This document shows, piece by piece, positions 44,033 through 50,426 of a stretch of 64,000 bases of DNA. Numbering within the stretch: position 1 is the stretch's first letter; the number at the start of each line of letters is the position of its first letter. This DNA is from Nocardia australiensis. GTDB lineage: Bacteria > Actinomycetota > Actinomycetes > Mycobacteriales > Mycobacteriaceae. The notes below the pieces were generated by a model. The model searched no databases and was not told the origin of the DNA. It was given only the letters and a program-made list of their open reading frames with translations. The DNA is taken from the NCBI RefSeq assembly GCF_020733705.1, contig NZ_JAJFZM010000001.1, positions 3,038,001 to 3,102,000 on the forward strand. Reading direction: 5' to 3'. A program made the position numbers and the translations under genes.

Positions 44033-45382
44033 TCATCCGAAGGTCGGTGCGGGCTCGAGACCGGCGCCGGTGGAGCCGGCCGGGCGATACTGCCGCACCA
44101 GGGTGTAGGCGCTGATCGCGCCCAGCACGCAGATCAGCAGGCACAGTGCGGGGATCGACATCGGTCCGGCGCTGGAGTCCTCCAGCGCGACGGCGGCCAG
44201 TGGGGCGAATCCGCCGAGGACTCCGGCCAGCTGAATGCCGAAAGACCCTGCGGTATAGCGCACTTCGGCGGGAAGGCTTTCGGTCACGAATGCCGGAAAG
44301 ACGCCGTTGATCATCGCGTGGCCACATCCTGTGGTGGCCAGCATGAGCACGAAGATGAGCGTGATGTTGCCGGTGGGCAAGGCGGCGAAGTAGGCGAACA
44401 GCAGCACCCCTTCGAGGAGTAGTCCGCCCGCGACCAGTCCGGTGCGGCCGATCCGATCGGACACGGCTCCCCAGACCGGATTCATCACAACGACCAGCAG
44501 GGTGGCGACGGAAACCAGCCACAGCATCGTGGTCCGGGTGATGCCGGTGTGTTCGACCGCGTAGCTGAGGCTGTATACGGTCAGGAGATACCAGCAGGCG
44601 AAGACACCGCCCATCACCAGCATGATGCCGACGATCGTCAGCGGCTGCCCGGTCAGTGCCGCGCGAATCGGATTGCGCGCTCGCTTGCCGGACTGCTGTA
44701 CCTTCTGGAAGTCGGGCGTTTCCTCGAGCCCGTAGCGAACCAGCACGCCGATCGCGACGATGGCGGCGCTGAGCAAGAACGGAATTCGCCAGCCCCAGGC
44801 GTTGAACGCATCGTCGGGCAGCAGTGTGACGAGTGCGAAAACCGCTGTGGCGATGACGGTTCCGCCTTGAGCGCCGGCGGTGGAAAAGCTCCCGTAGAAC
44901 CCGCGTTTGTTCGCCGGTGCGTGCTCGACGGCGATCAGGACGGCTCCGCCCTGTTCTCCGCCGACTGCCAGCCCTTGGAGCAAGCGCAGGAGGACGAGCA
45001 GAATCGGCGCCAGTGCGCCGGCGGTCGCATAGGTCGGCAGCGCGCCGATCAGGACCGTGGCCGCGCCCATCATCACGATGGTCAGCATGAGTGCCCGGCG
45101 GCGGCCGAACCGGTCACCGATGTACCCGAAGATCAGTCCGCCGACCGGTCGCACCAGATAGCCGCTGGCAAAGGTTGTGAAGGACATGATCAAGGCCACG
45201 TGTGGGCTGACATCGTGGAAGAACACCCGGCCGAATACGAGGGCCGCGGCCGTGCCGTAGATGACCAGGTCGTAGAACTCGATCACGGTGCCGAGGAAGG
45301 CGGCGGTAGCCGCGCGCCGCGGATTCGTTCGTGACGGGTGCGATGACTCGCGGGGGAGCGGGGCGGCGGTCGGCGCTGTCAT
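44033..45382 (-). CDS. MFS transporter, metabolite:H+ symporter (MHS) type
   Basis: A 449-residue twelve-helix permease. AAFLGTVIEFYDLVIYGTAA starts helix 1; GGLIFGYIGDRFGRRRALML is the MHS/sugar-porter loop 2-3 motif; LLRLLQGLAVGGEQGGAVLI is helix 4; WGWRIPFLLSAAIVAIGVLV is helix 6; GAVSDRIGRTGL is loop 8-9. MHS members carry small organic acids such as shikimate, benzoate relatives and alpha-ketoglutarate. It heads the leftward operon with dehydrogenase, SDR and ligase, so it probably imports the pathway acid. The ATG has AAGGAG upstream; the operator lies 48 bases further. Confidence 0.9.
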   Translation of the reverse strand: MTAPTAAPLPRESSHPSRTNPRRAATAAFLGTVIEFYDLVIYGTAAALVFGRVFFHDVSPHVALIMSFTTFASGYLVRPVGGLIFGYIGDRFGRRRALMLTIVMMGAATVLIGALPTYATAGALAPILLVLLRLLQGLAVGGEQGGAVLIAVEHAPANKRGFYGSFSTAGAQGGTVIATAVFALVTLLPDDAFNAWGWRIPFLLSAAIVAIGVLVRYGLEETPDFQKVQQSGKRARNPIRAALTGQPLTIVGIMLVMGGVFACWYLLTVYSLSYAVEHTGITRTTMLWLVSVATLLVVVMNPVWGAVSDRIGRTGLVAGGLLLEGVLLFAYFAALPTGNITLIFVLMLATTGCGHAMINGVFPAFVTESLPAEVRYTAGSFGIQLAGVLGGFAPLAAVALEDSSAGPMSIPALCLLICVLGAISAYTLVRQYRPAGSTGAGLEPAPTFG

Positions 45383-45710
45383 ACCGTCTCCTTGGCAGGT
45401 CCGCGGGCATGGCGAGGTAAATGGCCATATGGAATGACCATAAATTCGGGCCTGGGTCTGGTCAAGATGCTGTCCTCTCGCTGAACGAGGTGTGCGGCGC
45501 GTGGGCCTGCTCGAACCGGCCGTCCGATCGAACGGCGTTCTCCCGGTATGAATTTCATCCGAATGCCACGGTCGCGAGCATTCGCGCGGCAGCATGCACG
45601 ACCGCGCTGCGGCGGTCGGGAGTGTGATCTGCCCAACAACTCTATGATGGCTTGGGCTTATACAGAAATCAATACCAAATGACGAAAAATGTACAAGCCA
45701 GGAGATCGGG
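45383..45710. other. Intergenic region with operator
   Basis: No gene seen. The first 60 bases are the promoter of the leftward transporter operon with operator copy 13. The part near 45,640-45,700 is AT-rich (TACAGAAATCAATACC). It lies just past the PaaX gene's stop. Confidence 0.5.
45430..45440. promoter_or_regulatory. Palindromic operator copy 13 (TGGAATGACCA)
   Basis: Read in reverse it is TGGTCATTCCA, identical to copy 4 at 3,982. It lies 48 bases upstream of the transporter start. Confidence 0.55.
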
Positions 45711-46541
45711 TCAGCTCGGGGCCGACTCCGCGAGGATCTCGGCCCAGCGCGCACGTGCCGGCTCGGCCCACCTGTGGCGCAGGGCGCGAATTCGCGCCGC
45801 GCCGGTTCGTCCGACCCACTCGGGAAGCAGGGCCTCGGGCAGGAAAGGATCGACTCGCATCAGATGTTGCTGCAGGCTGAGCAAATCGAGGTAGGCGAGC
45901 AACACCTCGTCACCGCTTCGAGGTTCGGGCCGATCGTCCAGATGAGCCAGCAACGCCTCGTAGTAGCGCGCGGGCTCGGTGAGGTCCCAAGCCCTTCGCA
46001 CGACTTCGTGGGCGCCCATACCGGTTTCGTGCAGCGAACCGACTACTGCCAGCGCGGAGTGCTCCAGTTCCAGGCTGTGTACCAGATCGGTCAGTTCGTC
46101 GCCGCGTTCGACGTGCGGTGTCACCCACAGTCCCGGAGTCGGATTGCCCATGCCGAGCCACGACAGGCCGCCGTGGAGGCGTTTGCGCACTGCGGCGCGC
46201 TGGTTCGGCACGGTGACGAACAACATCAGCCAGCGGCCGTCCCAGGAGGGCGGGCCCGACAGGAAGGCATTCGAGCGCCGGATGCCGTCCGCGGCGAGGG
46301 TCAGGCCGCGCTGTGCGATTCGCCAGCGGACCGCACGTCCGTCGCGTTCGCGCGTAAGCCAGTCCGCGGCCGCCGCCCGCGCCAGCACCTGTCGCGCGGC
46401 GTGTTCCTCGACGCCGAGGCTGCTCAGTACGCGCAGAATCGCGGTCGTCCATGCGGGATCCGCCGGCGGGAACATGAACTCTCCGACGATGGTCAACAGC
46501 AGGGACCGGGCGCTCGGTGAGGGAAGGTCGATCGCGGCCAC
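45711..46541 (-). CDS. PaaX-family transcription regulator (second)
   Basis: A 276-residue paralogue of the regulator at 30,785. SARSLLLTIVGEFMFPPADP opens the winged helix; DGRWLMLFVTVPNQRAAVRK and MGNPTPGLWVTPHVERGDEL are the central domain; VVRRAWDLTEPARYYEALLA and MRVDPFLPEALLPEWVGRTG are the C-terminal domain. The start is uncertain: GTG at 46,541 aligns best with the paralogue, while ATG at 46,631 would extend it by 30 residues. It is divergent from dehydratase module 2, as the first PaaX is near module 1, suggesting one regulator per module. Confidence 0.85.
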   Translation of the reverse strand: MAAIDLPSPSARSLLLTIVGEFMFPPADPAWTTAILRVLSSLGVEEHAARQVLARAAAADWLTRERDGRAVRWRIAQRGLTLAADGIRRSNAFLSGPPSWDGRWLMLFVTVPNQRAAVRKRLHGGLSWLGMGNPTPGLWVTPHVERGDELTDLVHSLELEHSALAVVGSLHETGMGAHEVVRRAWDLTEPARYYEALLAHLDDRPEPRSGDEVLLAYLDLLSLQQHLMRVDPFLPEALLPEWVGRTGAARIRALRHRWAEPARARWAEILAESAPS

Positions 46542-46641
46542 GGTTCGAATTGTGACAGGCCGAATGGCGCCGCCGAGTGTGTGGTCCGACGAAGCCTGGC
46601 GGTGTGTCGAGCTGGGGCGTGCTGGTCGCACCCTGTCACCC

Positions 46642-46692
46642 GATTTAGTTTGACAGTTTAGAACACCAAGGGTTGTTTTTTGTCTAACTCGG
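46642..46692. promoter_or_regulatory. Divergent promoter region of dehydratase module 2, possible PaaX site
   Basis: An AT-rich patch with TTTGACA (46,649-46,655), TAGAACA and TTGTTTTTTGTCTAAC. The TTTGACA and TAGAACA elements also occur upstream of module 1, but in different arrangement. No TGGTCNNACCA palindrome is present. Binding by PaaX is inference. Confidence 0.4.
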
Positions 46693-46776
46693 ATCTATAA
46701 ATGAGGAGTCGGCCTGTATCGGCCGATCGATCCCAGTTCGGACACGCCCGTGAACGGGCTCGAAGGAGGCTGCGCG

Positions 46777-47970
46777 GTGTCGGACACGATCACAACCACA
46801 CTGACCATGCTCGGCGCGATCGCCGAGGATCCGGATTCCTATGTGGCTCAATGGAAGCGGCGAACCGGCGGGAAGGTCGTCGGGGCATTTCCGATGAACT
46901 TCCCGGCCGAGATCGCTCACGCTGCCGGAGCCTTGCCGGTGATCATCCAGGAGAACCGCGAACCGGACAGCATCGGCAGGAACCTGCTGGCGGAGTTCTA
47001 CTGCGGCTACACCAGAAATATCGCGGACCAGGCCGCGAAGGGCCGGTTGGATGGCTACGACGGCTTCTTCCTTGCCGATCACTGCATCCAACTGCTCGGC
47101 GCGGTCGATGTCGTGCGATCCGAATCCGAAGACAGGCCACTGTATTTCGGCCAGCTCGAGTCCGCGATGGGCGCTACCTGGACGCCCGAGGTCGTGCGGG
47201 AGAAGATGCGCAGCTTCGTCGACGAAATGGCGGTCTTCGCCGGAACTTCCGTCACGGCCGCGGCCCTGTCGCGCAGTATCACCCTCTTCAACGAGAATCG
47301 CCGGTTGCTGCGCACGCTGTTCGCCGCGCGCCGGTCCGGCAACGCCCGATTGACCGCGACGCAGCTGCAGTCGCTCGTGAAGTCCGGCATGGTCATGGAC
47401 AAGGCCGAGCACACCCGCGCGCTCCGCCACATCGTGGCGGGGCTGGACGAGGTCACCCGGGATCACCGTGTCCGGATCCATCTGTCCGGGCACTTCTGCC
47501 ATGCGCCGAAACCCGAAATTCTGCAGACCATCGAGGAATGCGGAGCCATTGTGGTCGACGACGACCTCTACCACGGCGCGCGTTACATCTCGACCGACGT
47601 CGCGGAGGACGTCGATCCGCTGGCGGCGATCAGTGATTGGTACCTGCAACGCGACGCCAACATGCCGTGCCCGACGCGCGTCCGGCATGCCACCGACTGG
47701 GAGGACCGGTTGATCGAATCGATCGAATCCAGCGGCGCCGAAGGCGTCATCGTCTTGATGGCGAAATTCTGCGAACCGCACATGCTGTACTACCCACAAC
47801 TTCGAAAACGACTGTCGGAATACGGCATTGCGCACCTGCTCATCGAAACCGAACACGACGGCGTACCGGTGGAGTCGATCCGGACCCGTGTCGAGGCGCT
47901 GCTCGAACGTATCCGCCGTACCGATCGCCCCGCCGCCGACGTTCCCGAATATCAGGATGTGGTCAAGTGA
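46777..47970 (+). CDS. 2-hydroxyacyl-CoA dehydratase/benzoyl-CoA-reductase-type subunit (BcrC/HgdB-like), module 2
   Basis: A 397-residue paralogue of the module 1 subunit at 32,963. Conserved cysteine motifs are EFYCGYTRNIADQ, FLADHCIQLLGAVDVVR and VLMAKFCEPHMLYYPQLRK; HLSGHFCHAPKPEIL and VVDDDLYHGARYISTDVAED are also shared. The GTG start at 46,777 has AAGGAGG eight bases upstream and aligns with module 1. The stop overlaps the beta gene (GTGA). It differs from module 1 along the whole length, so this is not a very recent duplication; the two modules probably act on different substrates. Confidence 0.88.
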   Translation: MSDTITTTLTMLGAIAEDPDSYVAQWKRRTGGKVVGAFPMNFPAEIAHAAGALPVIIQENREPDSIGRNLLAEFYCGYTRNIADQAAKGRLDGYDGFFLADHCIQLLGAVDVVRSESEDRPLYFGQLESAMGATWTPEVVREKMRSFVDEMAVFAGTSVTAAALSRSITLFNENRRLLRTLFAARRSGNARLTATQLQSLVKSGMVMDKAEHTRALRHIVAGLDEVTRDHRVRIHLSGHFCHAPKPEILQTIEECGAIVVDDDLYHGARYISTDVAEDVDPLAAISDWYLQRDANMPCPTRVRHATDWEDRLIESIESSGAEGVIVLMAKFCEPHMLYYPQLRKRLSEYGIAHLLIETEHDGVPVESIRTRVEALLERIRRTDRPAADVPEYQDVVK

Positions 47971-49310
47971 ACGCCCCCGTCATGGACAATTCCAACCGAC
48001 TCGAAGTCACCAAGACCGGCGGAAAGATGGTCGCCGACTATTGGGACAACGTGTTCACCGCGCGGGAGCGCGGTCAGAAAGTGGTGTGGTACAACGGTTC
48101 TTCGGTCAATCCCTTCTTTCAGGCCGCAGGGCTGGTGTGGTGTCACGGCGAGGCATTTTCGGCACGACTGGCAGCTCAGCACCTGGAGCGCCCCGCTCAG
48201 CTGGCCGCGGAGGAATACGGATACATCGGCGAGCTGTGTTCCTATTCGCGGACGCACCTGGGATGTGCGGTTCTGACTCAGGAAAGCGGGCACGCGAGCG
48301 GCACCGGAGTGGTGGGGTTGCCGGAGCAGGCCGAGCTGGCGAGCCGCCTGCCGGCGCCTGATTTCTTCGTCAACGCGTATGCGGGGTGCAGCACCGGACA
48401 GCAGTGGGACGACATCTCCTTCCGGGTCTTCGGCAAGGAAGTTCCCATCTTCAATGTCTCGCTGCCCTTTCTGTGGGGTAACAAGCCGGATGCGGGCTAT
48501 CTCGTGGGTGAAGAATGGGAACAGGCATCGCGCTTCGTGGCCGGCCAGCTCGATGAGTTGGTGGAGTTCATCGAGAGTATGACCGGTCGACCGTTCGACT
48601 GGGATGCGCTGCGCCAGAACATGGCCTACCTCAAGCGCGCGTCGGAGCTGCGCCGCGAAGCGATGGCGCTGTGCCGGCAGGCGCCGACTCCCGCCACTTT
48701 CTGGGACTGGATCGCGAGTATCGCTCACATCAACTTCCTGCCCGCGAGTCAGCAATTGGTCGACTATTTCGCCGCGGTCAAAGCGGAGATTCAGCAGCGG
48801 ATCGCCGACGGGGTTCCCGCCGTTCGCAACGAGCGTTACCGGGTGTATTTCGACGGATTCATGAACTGGAACAAGCTGGGGTTCCTGGCGCGCAAGTTCG
48901 CTGATCACGGTGTGGCCGTTGTCGCCGGCCGATACACCCATCAAGCGTTCTGGCAGGAGCCGCATCTCATCGATCCGGAGAATCCACTGCTCGGCATGGC
49001 TCAGCATTACCTGCTGTGCCCGACGAACCACGGTACGAAGACGATCAAGAACCTGGTCCTGCGCGACAGCGAGTACTACGACGTCGACGGCATCGTGTTT
49101 CACTCGACGCGCACCTGCCGGGCATTCACCAACCCACAACGGTTGGTCGCCAAAGCAGCCCAGCGGGAGCTGGGCATACCGTCGATGTTCTTCGAAGGCG
49201 ACGTCGCCGATGCGTCCTTCTACAAAGACGAGATCCTGGAAAGCCGCCTGGCGGCGATGCTCGAGGGGATCGATGTGCGGCGCAGCCGCGGCGGTGTCGT
49301 GCCGGCGTGA
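47967..49310 (+). CDS. 2-hydroxyacyl-CoA dehydratase/benzoyl-CoA-reductase-type subunit (BcrB/HgdA-like), module 2
   Basis: A 447-residue paralogue of the subunit at 34,165. Likely cluster cysteines lie in GYIGELCSYSRTHLGC, FFVNAYAGCSTGQQWDD and VFHSTRTCRAFTNP. Shared landmarks are VWYNGSSVNPFFQAAGLVW, LLGMAQHYLLCPTNHG and MFFEGDVADASFYKD. GTG at 47,967 overlaps the alpha stop; ATG at 47,982 is a possible alternative. The tight coupling contrasts with the 29-base spacers in module 1. The activator follows 28 bases later. Confidence 0.88.
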   Translation: MNAPVMDNSNRLEVTKTGGKMVADYWDNVFTARERGQKVVWYNGSSVNPFFQAAGLVWCHGEAFSARLAAQHLERPAQLAAEEYGYIGELCSYSRTHLGCAVLTQESGHASGTGVVGLPEQAELASRLPAPDFFVNAYAGCSTGQQWDDISFRVFGKEVPIFNVSLPFLWGNKPDAGYLVGEEWEQASRFVAGQLDELVEFIESMTGRPFDWDALRQNMAYLKRASELRREAMALCRQAPTPATFWDWIASIAHINFLPASQQLVDYFAAVKAEIQQRIADGVPAVRNERYRVYFDGFMNWNKLGFLARKFADHGVAVVAGRYTHQAFWQEPHLIDPENPLLGMAQHYLLCPTNHGTKTIKNLVLRDSEYYDVDGIVFHSTRTCRAFTNPQRLVAKAAQRELGIPSMFFEGDVADASFYKDEILESRLAAMLEGIDVRRSRGGVVPA

Positions 49311-49338
49311 CGCGAGTAGCGGGAATGGGGTCGCAAGG

Positions 49339-50259
49339 GTGAAAAGCCATTACATGGGAGTCGATCTCGGCTCGACGACAGCCAAAACAGTCATCGTCGA
49401 CGAGGCCGGGACGATCGTCTCGTCCGAGGTGGTGCAGATGGGCGCGGTCAGTCGAGCCGGTCTGGCGCAGTCCATGTCCGGGGCTCTGGCGGCCGCGTCC
49501 CTGTCCGCGGCCGATATCGCGCGGAGCGTCTCCACCGGCTACGGACGTCGCCTCGTTCCGGGTGCCGGCCGAAGTTTCACCGAGATCACGTGTCATGCCC
49601 GTGGTGTCGCCGCGATGTGCTCGGGCACCCGGCTGGTTGTCGACATCGGGGGCCAGGACAGCAAGGCCATCGTCATCGACGACGGCATCGTGGACAACTT
49701 CACGATGAATGATCGTTGTGCCAGCGGCACCGGACGGTTCTTCGAGGTCCTGGCCAGGGCGATCGAGTGCGGTATCGACGAACTCGCCGATCTCGCGCTG
49801 GCCGGAGACAAGAATCTCGAGGTCAGCAGCATGTGCGCCACCTTCGCCGAAACGGAGATCATCTCCTTGCTCGCGCAGGGGGAGCGTCGCGAAGATATCG
49901 CCGCATCGGTCCACCGCGCGGTATCGGCGCGCACGCTCGGGCTGGTTGCCTATGTGGGGAAACACCAGCCGATCGTGATGACCGGCGGTGTGGCCAGAAA
50001 TGCCGCTGCGGTGCACTTCCTCGAAGAGGCATTGGACGCGCCGGTCATCGTTCCGGCAACGCCGCAGATCAGTGGTGCCTACGGTGCCGCGCTGCTGGCC
50101 CGCGATGGTGCAGGTGACCATCTCATACCGGCCGAGCCGACTGATGCCTTGCCGGGTTCGGTGAAAGTTGTCGGGACGTCGGCTTGTTCTTCGTGCGCCG
50201 GTAGTGCCGACGTCGCCGATGCGACCAGTCGCGCGACTCTCCCTATTCATCCTGTGTAG
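49339..50259 (+). CDS. ATP-dependent activator of 2-hydroxyacyl-CoA dehydratase (HgdC/BcrA-like), module 2
   Basis: A 306-residue ASKHA ATPase: MGVDLGSTTAKTVIVD, RLVVDIGGQDSKAIVID, Cys127 in MNDRCASGTGRFFEVLA and Cys166 in SSMCATFAETEIISLLAQG, the two positions used for the bridging [4Fe-4S] cluster in HgdC. As in module 1 there is a C-terminal tail beyond the family core, here with ACSSCAGSA (CxxC at 283-286). The GTG at 49,339 gives residue numbers used here; ATG at 49,354 is possible. No coupled SDR follows; the module 2 SDR is in the leftward operon. Confidence 0.9.
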   Translation: MKSHYMGVDLGSTTAKTVIVDEAGTIVSSEVVQMGAVSRAGLAQSMSGALAAASLSAADIARSVSTGYGRRLVPGAGRSFTEITCHARGVAAMCSGTRLVVDIGGQDSKAIVIDDGIVDNFTMNDRCASGTGRFFEVLARAIECGIDELADLALAGDKNLEVSSMCATFAETEIISLLAQGERREDIAASVHRAVSARTLGLVAYVGKHQPIVMTGGVARNAAAVHFLEEALDAPVIVPATPQISGAYGAALLARDGAGDHLIPAEPTDALPGSVKVVGTSACSSCAGSADVADATSRATLPIHPV

Positions 50260-50318
50260 GAAGGGATTCGGATATACGTTGGATGTGACAACCGTTTGCG
50301 TCTCCGGCCGGGTCGTCA

Positions 50319-50366
50319 CGTACTTGATCCGTAGTACTCACGGTCTCTCGTACGCCGTCCGTAGTA
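50319..50366. promoter_or_regulatory. Two direct repeats upstream of the MMPL gene
   Basis: Two 18-bp copies (50,319-50,336 and 50,349-50,366) of the form CGTAC-N4-TCCGTAGTA, spaced 30 bases start to start, about three helical turns. The second runs into TAGTAT, a possible -10 box. Such spaced repeats suit a dimeric regulator such as the response regulator at 53,993. The regulator is inferred. Confidence 0.45.
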
Positions 50367-50426
50367 TGCGCGATCTCCTGTTCACAGATGATGTCGACTA
50401 CACCATCGGTCATCGACGATGGCTGC

